Below are positions 44,055-51,851 of a DNA stretch of 64,000 bases, piece by piece. The notes beneath the pieces are model-generated. The model searched no databases. It saw only the letters and a program-made list of their open reading frames with translations, and was not told where the DNA came from. Location of the stretch: NCBI RefSeq assembly GCF_028657945.1, contig NZ_CP059693.1:1302001-1366000 (forward strand), given 5' to 3'. Numbering within the stretch: the stretch's first letter is position 1; each line of letters begins with the position of its first letter. Made by a program: the position numbers and the translations under genes. The stretch comes from Thalassomonas haliotis (lineage in GTDB: Bacteria; Pseudomonadota; Gammaproteobacteria; Enterobacterales; Alteromonadaceae).

Positions 44055-45131
44055 ATGACCCGTGCCCGTAAGCATCAAGTTTGTTTAGAAGAAACGCCTT
44101 ACTATCACTGTATTTGCCGCTGTGTTCGTAGGGCGTTTTTATGTGGTGAGGATAACAGTACCGGGCAGAATTTTGACCACCGAAAGCAATGGTTGGTAGA
44201 TAAAATAACCCAGTTGGCTTCAGTCTTTGCCATTGATATCTGTGCCTATGCCATCATGAGCAATCACTATCATTTAGTGCTTAGGGTAAATCAAGAGGAA
44301 GCGGCGCAGTGGCAGTGCCGTGAAGTGGCTTTGCGCTGGATGCAACTGTTCAAAGGGCACCCTCTGGTTGACCGGTATTTGTCAGATGTTAAAACCACGC
44401 AAGCGGAAAAAGATAAGGCGCTTGAGCTTATTGAAAAATGGCGTAATCGTTTATTTGAACTGGGTTGGTTTATGCGTTGTTTAAATGAACATATCGCGGT
44501 GCAGGCGAATAAGGAAGATAACTGTAAAGGCCGCTTTTATTCGTTACCATCCCTGGTACTCACCCTTCGGGCCAGCTAAAGCTGTTCTAATTTTTTCCTG
44601 AAAAATTAGTGGGAAGGACGTTTTAAGTCTCAGGCTTTGCTCGATGATACTGCCTTGCTGGCCTGTATGGCCTATGTTGATTTGAATCCCGTACGGGCGG
44701 CGATAGCACAGACCCCGGAGGAGTCGAATTTCACCAGTATCCAGCAGCGGATAAAAGCGCTGGCAGGTGCAAAAAAGGCTCAACAGTTACAGCCTGCTAA
44801 AATATTACCCTTTACCGGGTATAAACCCCATGGCAAACCAAGTCCAGGGTTACCTTTTAAACTCTTTGATTATTTAAATCTGGTGGAATATACCGGGCGC
44901 TGTGTCAGGGAAGATAAACGCGGTTTTATCCCGGCTGATCTTAAGCCCTTATTTACCCGTTTAAACATTAATGAACAAGACTGGCTGGACGTCATTAAAG
45001 ATTTTAACCGCCACTTCATTAGCGCCGCCGGTAGCCCTGAAAAGCTGAGCCGGTGGGCGGGGAAAACCCATAGAAAATGGTGCGCTACCCATCAATCGCT
45101 GCACCTTTATAACAAGCTTTATAATGAATAG
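44055..45131 (+). pseudogene. REP-associated tyrosine transposase (RAYT), interrupted
   Basis: This is a Y1/IS200-like transposase of the TnpA-REP class, which acts on REP hairpins. The first part has YYHCICRCVRRAFLCG, the HUH pair in AIMSNHYHLVL, and WFMRCLNEHIA. After CKGRF a 72-bp palindromic insertion (44538-44609) brings a stop codon. The original reading resumes with WEGRFKSQALLDDTALLACM and continues YVDLNPVRA to the end. Removing the insertion restores one continuous frame, so the gene was intact until recently. GGAGG precedes ATG 44055. Confidence 0.85.
44538..44609. repeat. 72-bp palindromic repeat element inserted in the RAYT gene
   Basis: The boundaries follow from the restored reading frame on both sides. 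The insert contains two hairpins: CAGC-TAAA-GCTG and a 9-bp stem CTAATTTTT / AAAAATTAG with a 5-nt loop. Compact paired hairpins are the form of REP/BIME-like elements that RAYTs mobilise. Confidence 0.7.
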
Positions 45132-45316
45132 CTATATAGGCTGATAACGCATCCAGTGTTGTTGATTTATCCAGCATTTTAGTCTATGAATTAACAGGTG
45201 ATCTCTTACCAAAGGAGGTGCTTAAAAGCCGTTATTAATTGAAAATCAGGCGCTATCCCCGAGTGCCATAACACCCGGAGACAGCTAACCAAAACGAACT
45301 TACACAGGAGTCCGTC

Positions 45317-45601
45317 ATGGCTGAATATTATCATACGCCAGAGCATTGTTTTGCAAAAGTAAAATATCCTGCCTATCGCCAGCTTACCGTACTGGAAACC
45401 ACCCGCGAGTCGTCATTGAAAACCCGTGGTATCGGCATTAATTATGTGCCGGTCAACCTTGAGCCTTGTATTGTGCTTAGGGGGAAATGGCTGGGGCAAG
45501 CCGGGTTTGCTATCGGGCAAAAGGTTAGTGTCGTTATTAATCAGGATGAAATTATGCTCAGCCCTCAACAGGCTGATATCGGCCGGTCACGCGAGAAATA
45601 A
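45317..45601 (+). CDS. SymE-family toxin (type I toxin-antitoxin)
   Basis: A 94-aa protein with the SymE core: Y.PVNLEPCIVLRGKWLGQAGFAIGQKVSVVINQDEIML corresponds to the C-terminal AbrB-like/SymE domain ('LRG.WL..AGF..G..V.V....G.I.L'). E. coli SymE is an SOS-induced toxin that condenses nucleoid DNA and impairs RNA, and is silenced by the antisense RNA SymR. No LexA box or antisense gene is visible in 45132-45316. It sits between the broken RAYT and yajD, in the accessory patch. AGGAG precedes ATG. Terminator at 45624. Confidence 0.78.
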   Translation: MAEYYHTPEHCFAKVKYPAYRQLTVLETTRESSLKTRGIGINYVPVNLEPCIVLRGKWLGQAGFAIGQKVSVVINQDEIMLSPQQADIGRSREK

Positions 45602-45623
45602 GCTAACGTAAAGCATCAGAGCC

Positions 45624-45660
45624 AAGCCACTGCAGTTGAGCTAAGTCGTAGTGGCTTTAT
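45624..45660 (+). terminator. Terminator of the symE-like gene
   Basis: The stem AAGCCACT / AGTGGCTT is followed by TAT. Confidence 0.6.
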
Positions 45661-45698
45661 CTGCGGGGTTGAGTTCAGAAGGAATAGTTCTTCTGTTG

Positions 45699-45811
45699 AA
45701 TCAGGGAAGATAAACGCGGTTTTACTAAGTCTGCTCCCCTTTTACTGAGAGTAGCGGATTGAGCAAGGGTTATGACAACCGCTATCTTAGCACTACGTAT
45801 AGATAGCGGTT
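45699..45811. repeat. RAYT-derived 24-bp copy and two inverted repeats
   Basis: From 45699, TCAGGGAAGATAAACGCGGT (plus TTTA) exactly repeats a stretch inside the RAYT gene near 44907. Beside it are CAGAAG/CTTCTG (45677-45696 area) and a 10-bp inverted repeat AACCGCTATC (45777-45786) / GATAGCGGTT (45802-45811). Confidence 0.55.
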
Positions 45812-45838
45812 GCGCTTCACTTTAATACCGCAGCAGTG

Positions 45839-46183
45839 TTATTTCTTCAGCATAGATTTTAAATCGGCAAAGGGATTAAAAGTTGCTGCTTCATGGTTAT
45901 TTTCCCCGGCAACCACTTCGGTTTTATACTGGGCGTGATCGGTATATTTGGCGTGTTCATTGTCGTGACAATAAATACACAATAACTCCCAGTTGCTGCC
46001 GTCGTTGGGGTTATTGGTATGATCATGGTCGATATGGTGAACGGTTAGTTCTTTGAGGTTGGAATACACGAATTCACGGGCGCAACGGCCGCAAACCCAA
46101 GGGTATAACTTAAGCGCCCTGTCCCGGTATCCCTGCTCTTTGCGTTTGTAATCTGGGCTGGTGCCGAACTTATCTGATGACAT
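45839..46183 (-). CDS. yajD: YajD-family HNH nuclease
   Basis: A 114-aa protein very close to E. coli YajD (115 aa). The zinc-knuckle pair WVCGRCAREFVY ... LLCIYCHDNEH encloses the HNH motif LTVHHIDHDHTNNP. HNH proteins cleave or nick DNA; the physiological role of YajD is unknown. The start at 46183 gives the family length. The frame extends to 46243 with several possible starts, none with a good ribosome-binding site, so the N-terminus is uncertain. Confidence 0.9.
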   Translation of the reverse strand: MSSDKFGTSPDYKRKEQGYRDRALKLYPWVCGRCAREFVYSNLKELTVHHIDHDHTNNPNDGSNWELLCIYCHDNEHAKYTDHAQYKTEVVAGENNHEAATFNPFADLKSMLKK

Positions 46184-46283
46184 GCTACTTGCTTGTGCTA
46201 TGGTTGATTGCCCCATTGTAGAGGCAAGTGTATTTGATGGCAAATACTTACCCGGGGCAGAGTTTTTATTGGCTTCGTCCTGT

Positions 46284-46454
46284 TTAGTTCTTACCCTGTT
46301 CTTCCCGGGTAAATTCTGCTATCCAGTTGTCGGCGCTTGTATTCTGGTATTGTTCCAGCAAGTGGTTAAATTCCTTCATTTCCTCAATGCTGGCATTGTG
46401 CTGATAAATCCTTTCTGACAACAGTTTGATACGGCTAATCTCAACAGAAACCAT
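46284..46454 (-). CDS. Small protein of 56 residues, unknown
   Basis: The frame opens MVSVEISRIKLLSERIYQHN, continues ASIEEMKEFNHLLEQYQNTS and ends EFTREEQGKN. It is a helical, charged, protein-like sequence directly upstream of yajD on the same strand. No strong ribosome-binding site. The yajD frame is also open through part of its 3' end, so the two may once have been arranged differently. Not recognised. Confidence 0.45.
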   Translation of the reverse strand: MVSVEISRIKLLSERIYQHNASIEEMKEFNHLLEQYQNTSADNWIAEFTREEQGKN

Positions 46455-46671
46455 AAAAAATATCTAAATTGTTATTTTGATCTAGCTGAGTTAAGTATTG
46501 TGGAAGATTTGCAGAAGGCCAAAAGTTAGCTGATTTTCCCCTGGCTTTATTGGTGCTACTTTTATTTTATATGAACCTAAGGCAAGATAATGGGGTATAG
46601 TGCTGCCTGATAACAGCTGCCGGATGCTGTTAAAATTAAACTTACCCGATGAGGTTAATCGTGGGAAATTT

Positions 46672-47430
46672 ATGAAAAGTCGTCTGATCTTCCCTGTCAA
46701 ATCAGGCGCATTCTTGTTGTTGTTCTGTTTTTTTTCTTTACATGCACATAATTTGCGTTTTGTTGCCGAAGAGCTGCCGCCGTTTCATTTTACCAATGAG
46801 CATAATCAGCTTGACGGTGCTCTGGTTGAACTCACCCGGGCGCTGTTATCCCAGGCTGGCCTGAAAGGGGATATTGAACTGGTGCCGTTTGCCCGCGCCT
46901 ATAATGTTACCAAAGGCACAGAAAATACCTTTTTATTGTCTTTGCTGAAAACGCCTGCCAGAGAAAAGAGTTTCAAATGGGTAGGGCAAAGTTACAAAAC
47001 CCGGGCTTTTCTGGTGGGCTTGAAAAGCCGCAAGGATATTAAGCTCAGCACGCTAGAGAGCGCCAAAGCCTATAATGTCGGCACCATTAGGGGCTATTAT
47101 TCTGAAACCTTTCTTAAACAGGCGGGGTTTAAGGAAAAGCAAAATCTCTCCTTAAGTGTCAAATACGAGCATATGTGGCAGATGTTGTTTAAGGGGCGTA
47201 TTGATTTGGTGCTGACCAACTTTATCGCCCTGGAGCGGGAAGTCGCCAGTATAGGGCTAGATGCCGGGGATATCGGCCAATATATCCAGGTTAAAGACTT
47301 CCCCGACGAACTTTATATTGCCGCCGGGCTGAAAACCCGGGATAAGTTGGTGCAGCAGTTAAGGGCGGCGTTAATACAGCTCAAGAGCAACGGCCGTTAT
47401 CAGCAAATTCTTGATAAATGGCAATTGTAA
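46672..47430 (+). CDS. Periplasmic substrate-binding protein (SBP_bac_3-like)
   Basis: A 252-aa exported protein: signal peptide (FLLLFCFFSLHAH). The two-lobe body has LRFVAEELPPFHFTNEHNQL, VELTRALLSQAG, VGTIRGYYSETFL, GRIDLVLTN and ending RYQQILDKWQL. It resembles the HisJ/FliY-like orphan family abundant in Alteromonadales and is a paralogue of those at 21132, 42271 and 58839. No transporter partners are adjacent. ATG 46672 begins the signal peptide; an extended frame to 46600 is implausible. Confidence 0.82.
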   Translation: MKSRLIFPVKSGAFLLLFCFFSLHAHNLRFVAEELPPFHFTNEHNQLDGALVELTRALLSQAGLKGDIELVPFARAYNVTKGTENTFLLSLLKTPAREKSFKWVGQSYKTRAFLVGLKSRKDIKLSTLESAKAYNVGTIRGYYSETFLKQAGFKEKQNLSLSVKYEHMWQMLFKGRIDLVLTNFIALEREVASIGLDAGDIGQYIQVKDFPDELYIAAGLKTRDKLVQQLRAALIQLKSNGRYQQILDKWQL

Positions 47431-47445
47431 GCTGTTCAGCTAAAT

Positions 47446-47487
47446 CCCCGGTTAGCCTGGGTGTTACTAAGTTAACCGGAGTTTTTG
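47446..47487. terminator. Terminator between convergent genes
   Basis: The stem CCCCGGTTA / TAACCGGAG is followed by TTTTT on the plus strand. It lies between the solute-binding protein gene and the PEP-CTERM gene that meet here. Confidence 0.7.
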
Positions 47488-47510
47488 TCTTAGCGCATTA
47501 TTCAACCGGG

Positions 47511-48362
47511 TTAAGCATTAAAATGCTTTTTTCTTTGGCCAAAAGAGAGCAGGCTAAGTGCCAGTCCCAACATGCCTAAACTGGCAGGCTCAGGTACATC
47601 AACCGGGGTGCTACCGGCAAAAGCGGCAACTAATTCGCTATCGTCTTCAAAATTTAAGCTCAGGGTATTCCAGGCATCGGCATAGCCATTTCTGGACTTG
47701 GCCTTCATCGACGCCACCACGAAGAAGTTTTCTCCCGGCTCCAGATCAAAGCTCAGGCTGCCAAGCTGGTTAACGTCATTGCCCTCGTTGATATACAGGC
47801 TGGTTTTGTCTTTTTCCATGTCATAGGCTAGTTCGTAATACAGGGTGGCTAAATCTGTGCTCCACTCCAGCGAATCACCAATGAAAATGGCAACGTCGGC
47901 CCTTAGATTGTTGCTGTTATAACCGCCGTTAACATTATCCCCGACCGAGCCGTGTAAATTTAAATCCAGATCTATGGTGGTGGCTTCAGTGCCGGTATAG
48001 GTATAGCGCTGCATGGCATAAGCTTCTGCATTGCTGCCCTTTTGATACTCGGAAGAGGCTTGTACTTTTAACGTTGGCAGGTATGAAGCACCGTCCAGTG
48101 CGGCATAGGCCTGGGAATAACCATAACTGACCTCAGTGGCATAGGCGTTATCGCTTGATAGTCCGCCATCATTTGCATTAAGCATATCCCCGCCGTTGGC
48201 TGTGGTGCAGTAGCTGGGGCAGTTACTGGCGGTATAGCCGGCGGCGTAGGCGCCGTAATGGGGCATCAGGCTTGCCTGGGCGGTGAATGAGATAACAGCG
48301 GATAAAGCTAAGCCAGCGGCAGCTTTTTTGATAAGTGGTAACGCTTTGATTTGATGAGGCAT
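47511..48362 (-). CDS. PEP-CTERM sorting domain protein, third copy
   Basis: A 283-aa exported protein, unrelated in its body to the pair at 4033-6144. Signal peptide (AAAGLALSAVISFTAQA), a beta-rich, Asn/Ser/Tyr-rich domain with one cysteine pair (NCPSYCTTANGG), and the C-terminal sorting signal VPEPASLGMLGLALSLLSF with basic QRKKHFNA. The 'TEATTIDLDLNLHGSVGD' and 'LEPGENFFVVAS' phrases suggest a lectin-like jelly-roll. It has no sigma-54 site; an FNR-like box lies 100 bases upstream. Function unknown. Confidence 0.85.
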   Translation of the reverse strand: MPHQIKALPLIKKAAAGLALSAVISFTAQASLMPHYGAYAAGYTASNCPSYCTTANGGDMLNANDGGLSSDNAYATEVSYGYSQAYAALDGASYLPTLKVQASSEYQKGSNAEAYAMQRYTYTGTEATTIDLDLNLHGSVGDNVNGGYNSNNLRADVAIFIGDSLEWSTDLATLYYELAYDMEKDKTSLYINEGNDVNQLGSLSFDLEPGENFFVVASMKAKSRNGYADAWNTLSLNFEDDSELVAAFAGSTPVDVPEPASLGMLGLALSLLSFGQRKKHFNA

Positions 48363-48461
48363 TTTTTCTAATCCATTGTTGAAAAATTAAAATTGCAGCA
48401 CTTTAGCAATTAACGGGCCTGAAAAATAAAGCGAAGCTAAAACAAGTGTTTAAATTAGTTG

Positions 48462-48477
48462 TTTGATCCAGATCAAA
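48462..48477 (-). promoter_or_regulatory. FNR-like box upstream of the third PEP-CTERM gene
   Basis: TTTGATCCAGATCAAA is a perfect 16-bp palindrome matching TTGATNNNNATCAA, the FNR/EtrA consensus. It is centred about 107 bp before the start codon at 48362 and also lies 50-60 bases past the end of the next minus-strand gene. Confidence 0.5.
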
Positions 48478-48525
48478 CGGTAAAAAATGACGGCTGTAAA
48501 ATTAATCGACATTAAGTTGTTGTTT

Positions 48526-49056
48526 TTATAAGCGATAAAGGTAAACCGGAGAATGGTAAAAGTCATTCAATTGCAGGGTTTTTGTCGGAGTCAGTGTCGG
48601 GCAGGCAAAATTATTGCTGATAAGGTAGCTTACCTGGTGTTGCCCGGTTGCCAGTTTGCCGGCTATCGCCTTCATTGCCCCGGGAAACAGATAACACACC
48701 AGTACCGAGTTTGAGCTGAGCTCTGCCGTTAAAAAGTCCGCCCGTTTCAAGGTTAGGTTGTTCAAGTTGAAAGACAACTTAAGCACATATGCCGTCAGGT
48801 ACGGGACCCAGGATAGTTCATAACCGGTGACTTTCCTCTCGGGAAAGGTTTTTGCGGCGGCAATAACAAAATGCCCCCAACCACTGCCAAAGTCGATAAT
48901 TTCGCCGTTTCCCGTGTCCTTGCACAGCTTCAGCATCGCCTGCCGGGCTTTGTCGGAGCTGGGCATGGGAGAAATACCCACGGCAAGAGTGCTCCAGATA
49001 ATGGAAAATGCCATCAGGATAAAGAAAAGCAGCAATAAAATTTCAAACAGCGACAT
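48526..49056 (-). CDS. Membrane-anchored class I SAM-dependent methyltransferase
   Basis: A 176-aa protein: one N-terminal membrane segment (LFEILLLLFFILMAFSIIWSTLAVG). A compact Rossmann-like methyltransferase core follows: motif I EIIDFGSGWGHFVIAAA, motif II acidic GYELSWVP, and motif IV-like NSVLVCYLFPGAM. Homologues of this small anchored type occur widely in marine gammaproteobacteria without an assigned substrate. The core is shorter than usual (C-terminal substrate elements reduced). Start ATG 49056. Confidence 0.78.
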   Translation of the reverse strand: MSLFEILLLLFFILMAFSIIWSTLAVGISPMPSSDKARQAMLKLCKDTGNGEIIDFGSGWGHFVIAAAKTFPERKVTGYELSWVPYLTAYVLKLSFNLNNLTLKRADFLTAELSSNSVLVCYLFPGAMKAIAGKLATGQHQVSYLISNNFACPTLTPTKTLQLNDFYHSPVYLYRL

Positions 49057-49197
49057 AACAGGGATTAAAACGTTTTTCCTTAGGATATCAGATGCTGGGA
49101 GGATTTAATAATGTGTATAATATCCGTTAACTCGCGGGCTTAGTGATTGCTGTTTTCTCATCAAGCCAAACCAGACCAGGAAAAAAGGAAAAATGTC

Positions 49198-49521
49198 ATG
49201 GCCCAGAAAGCCTCTGCCGAAGTTCAACAGCAAGCTATGCGTATCGCCAAAGCGACGCAAAAGCCCGGACAAACCAAAGAGCAGACCAAACTCATCAGCC
49301 AGGGCATAGAAAAAGGCATTGCCGAATATAAAAAGCAGCAAAAAGCCAAAGGCAGGGCCCGGGATAAACAGAAAAAGCAGGAAATCAAGGCGAAACACAA
49401 AGCGGCGAACGCGCAGGAACAGCCTGCGACATCCGCAGAAAAAGCGGCAAACCCTGTGTTACCCTGGCTGTTACTGGGACTTAGCTGGGCCGGTTTTGCC
49501 GGTTATTTATTGCTTGGTTAA
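49198..49521 (+). CDS. DUF2956-family small membrane protein
   Basis: A 107-aa protein with the DUF2956 signature AMRIAKATQKPGQTKEQTKLISQGIEKGIAEYKKQQKAK, a strongly basic helical region, Ala-rich linker and one C-terminal membrane segment (VLPWLLLGLSWAGFAGYLLLG). It is thus tail-anchored with the basic domain in the cytoplasm. Function unknown. ATG 49198 fits the conserved start; an upstream extension to 49147 overlaps non-conserved sequence. Confidence 0.82.
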   Translation: MAQKASAEVQQQAMRIAKATQKPGQTKEQTKLISQGIEKGIAEYKKQQKAKGRARDKQKKQEIKAKHKAANAQEQPATSAEKAANPVLPWLLLGLSWAGFAGYLLLG

Positions 49522-49687
49522 ATCCGGGGCGGGTAGTGCTTTTAGCCAAAGTGCCGAACCGTTAGGGTATTCGTGATAATATCTTACGAAAAGTAGCGAT
49601 TTTTTCTTATTTATCTTGGACTAAGACATATAAATGCCGGGATATGGTCTAGACTGGGATATAAGCACTCAGGCAAGGACGCATGAA

Positions 49688-49867
49688 ATGAAGAAAATTT
49701 CCGAGGCACTGGTAAAAACCTGGTTATTCCTGCTCAAAACCGACGATCCCGAATTAAAAAAATCCAAATATTACGCCAATAAACGCATACTGAGAACTTT
49801 TGGCAGCGTTGAAGTTGCTGAGATCTACCTGGAACAATTACGCGAAGAAGAAATCGATATTGTTTAA
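49688..49867 (+). CDS. Small conserved-looking protein, 59 residues
   Basis: Begins MKKISEALVKTWLFLLKTDD, then PELKKSKYYANKRILRTFGS and ends EVAEIYLEQLREEEIDIV. Charged, helical and without signal peptide. ATG 49688 is used; in-frame ATG 49634 adds 18 residues that look non-coding. I do not recognise a family. It is followed by a large hairpin shared with the convergent GDSL gene. Confidence 0.6.
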   Translation: MKKISEALVKTWLFLLKTDDPELKKSKYYANKRILRTFGSVEVAEIYLEQLREEEIDIV

Positions 49868-49890
49868 CTGAACGAGCCGGGCTGATTTTT

Positions 49891-49941
49891 CCGGGCGAGC
49901 ATTTGGCGGCATTTCTGCCGGCCGGGAATGCTTGCTCCCGG
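49891..49941. terminator. Large hairpin between convergent genes
   Basis: The outer arms CCGGGCGAGCATT / AATGCTTGCTCCCGG enclose an inner GGCA-TTTC-TGCC hairpin, forming a long imperfect stem in the gap between the small gene (+) and the SGNH hydrolase (-). Confidence 0.55.
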
Positions 49942-49951
49942 TTATAACGGT

Positions 49952-50668
49952 TTAGCTGATATCATCGGCCTGTTGCTGTATCAGTTTGGCGGCCTGTTGT
50001 CCCCACCAGGCATAATATTTTTCTCCCGGGTGAAAGCCGTCTTCGGCAATCAACTCCGGGTTTATCTCCACCCTGGCTTTTAATAAAAAGCAATTCTTTT
50101 GCCTGGCCAGCCATTGGCTGAGTTTATCGTTAAGGCGTTTGGCCCGGGCACCCAGATACCAGCGCAGCGGTTGCGGCAGGGCCGGAAACAGGTGCATAGG
50201 GGGCACTGCCGAAAAAATAATGGACTTTGCCGAAAACTTATCTTTCAACAAGGCCACTAAGGCCCTGTGGCCTTGCTGGCAACGTCTCATCGAGGTATTG
50301 GCGGTAACATCATTAACCCCGAGGGAGATCATCACAACATCAAATTCTTGCGCCGGCAACTCGGTTAAGGTGGAGATGGTCGAGTCGGTTGAAGCGCCGC
50401 TGGCGGCGATTAACTGCCAGTGGGTATTAAGCTCCGGGGTCAGGTTTTGCAATATTTGCCCGGCTAATGCCTGAGACTGCCTGGCAACCCCGACGCCGGC
50501 GGCGGCAGAATCTCCCAGGATCATCAAGCGTAATTTTTTCTTGCCCGCACCGGCAATACCGGTACGTTCACCTTCGGCTTCCGGCAGCTCCAGGGTGTTT
50601 TTTCTGACAAAATAACCCTGGGTAAAAAGCACAGGCGCCATGGCAAAAGAGATGATTTTATATGCCAT
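49952..50668 (-). CDS. SGNH/GDSL-family hydrolase
   Basis: A 238-aa esterase/lipase-type hydrolase. Block I LMILGDSAAAGVG (nucleophile Ser), block III-like SLGVNDVTAN, and block V DGFHPGEKYY (catalytic Asp/His) are all in order. The N-terminal hydrophobic stretch (IISFAMAPVLFTQGYFV) may be a signal or membrane anchor, so the enzyme is probably periplasmic or membrane-bound. The substrate (acyl ester, lipid or acetylated sugar) is not predictable. Confidence 0.86.
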   Translation of the reverse strand: MAYKIISFAMAPVLFTQGYFVRKNTLELPEAEGERTGIAGAGKKKLRLMILGDSAAAGVGVARQSQALAGQILQNLTPELNTHWQLIAASGASTDSTISTLTELPAQEFDVVMISLGVNDVTANTSMRRCQQGHRALVALLKDKFSAKSIIFSAVPPMHLFPALPQPLRWYLGARAKRLNDKLSQWLARQKNCFLLKARVEINPELIAEDGFHPGEKYYAWWGQQAAKLIQQQADDIS

Positions 50669-50761
50669 GTAGACACTCCCTGTTATTATTCTTTAAAGAT
50701 GTTTATTGATTATAGAGGGCAATAATCAGCTTTGTTAAAGCTATTGCGATTAAAAAATGCC

Positions 50762-50798
50762 GCATCAATTCCCCGTTATAATAACGGGGAATTGATGC
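50762..50798. repeat. 37-bp perfect palindrome
   Basis: The arms GCATCAATTCCCCGTTAT (50762-50779) and ATAACGGGGAATTGATGC (50781-50798) are exact complements around one base. On the minus strand TTTTTT follows five bases later, so it may terminate the gene at 50946. Confidence 0.7.
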
Positions 50799-50945
50799 CC
50801 GGGACAGGGTAATATCAGCTGTATTTGTTGTTAATGACCGCCACTTACCTGCTTGGGTCCCGGGTTTTCATGGTAGAAAATAGACTGAAAATTTAAGATT
50901 AACTTATCGTTTAAGTGGGGCGGAAAGCTTTCCTTTGGCAGCTAA

Positions 50946-51407
50946 CTACCCGTTTCGGATCCGTTGCAGCGCCAGTTGCTGGCGTTTAACGGTATCTCCC
51001 GAGCACCAGTCAAAGTTCAATGCCGGCCAGTTTTCGTCCCGGCTGTCGACTCCCAACAACTCAAGATAATATTGCTCTACCACCAGAAATTGATTTTTAT
51101 AGGGCAGGATAAAGCCGCCATGGTTTTTTTGCTGCAAACCGGCTTCCTTGTAGCTGGAGCACCACAGGTTTAATAAAGCGGAACATTGGGGTTTATACCA
51201 GAAGGTACCATAGTCCCGACAAACCTTGCCTTGCAGTACTTCTCGGGCATGGTCCCAGTGGCGAAAGCCGTATTTTCGGGCGATCACTAACTGGCTGTCT
51301 TTAAGGCGGGGCGGGTGACCTGAGCTTAAGGCGGCATCCGGCTCATTGCTTTGGGCTTTATGGTGTTTTTTCGCCTGGATTTTCAGTTCTTCAATGGGAG
51401 ATAACAT
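50946..51407 (-). CDS. Protein of unknown function with IARKYGF segment
   Basis: A 153-aa soluble protein. The N-terminal part (IEELKIQAKKHHKAQ..., LKDSQLVIARKYGFRHWDHA) matches a short helical module ('L.DAQ..IAR.YGF.SW..L') found at the ends of diverse regulatory and toxin-like proteins. The C-terminal half (FWYKPQCSALLNLWCSSYKE, FILPYKNQFLVVEQYYLELL) is not recognised; it has four cysteines. Monocistronic; a 37-bp palindrome lies beyond its end. Confidence 0.65.
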   Translation of the reverse strand: MLSPIEELKIQAKKHHKAQSNEPDAALSSGHPPRLKDSQLVIARKYGFRHWDHAREVLQGKVCRDYGTFWYKPQCSALLNLWCSSYKEAGLQQKNHGGFILPYKNQFLVVEQYYLELLGVDSRDENWPALNFDWCSGDTVKRQQLALQRIRNG

Positions 51408-51741
51408 AGATCTTTCCTAAATCATTTATTGTTTCCCGCCAAACAAATATTCAGGTTTGATTATGTCTTTATCTTATCTATCTATGCGATGTCAGGGTGA
51501 GTTCCTCTTGGCGGGTCAGGCGCCCCTACAGCCTGCAGCAAGAGTATGCCGCATCATCGGCTTGATTACAATGCCGGGGTTAGTTGCTTTCTCTGCGTGA
51601 AGCAGGTGATTTATGATAAACCAGGCAAATGCTTATAAGCAGCAAGAGTAAGAAAAAGTTAATCTTTTGTTCATGGTTAAGTCATGCATTGTTCATTAAC
51701 TGGCTGCTAGAATCCTTACTCTCATTCACTTCTTTATTTCA

Positions 51742-51768
51742 TTAAGTTGCAATATTAGTGCAACTTAA
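51742..51768. promoter_or_regulatory. Operator-like palindrome before the TonB2 operon
   Basis: TTAAGTTGCA and TGCAACTTAA are perfect 10-bp arms separated by 7 bp, ending 84 bases before the first gene of the operon. Size and symmetry suit a dimeric repressor. It does not match the Fur consensus. The rest of 51408-51851 shows nothing. Confidence 0.5.
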
Positions 51769-51851
51769 GTGTCACAATTGCTGTTTACCATAGCTGGCAA
51801 TTTCATAACCGAATATCAATTTTTTAGTATTAACTTTTATAAGGTTTTTAT

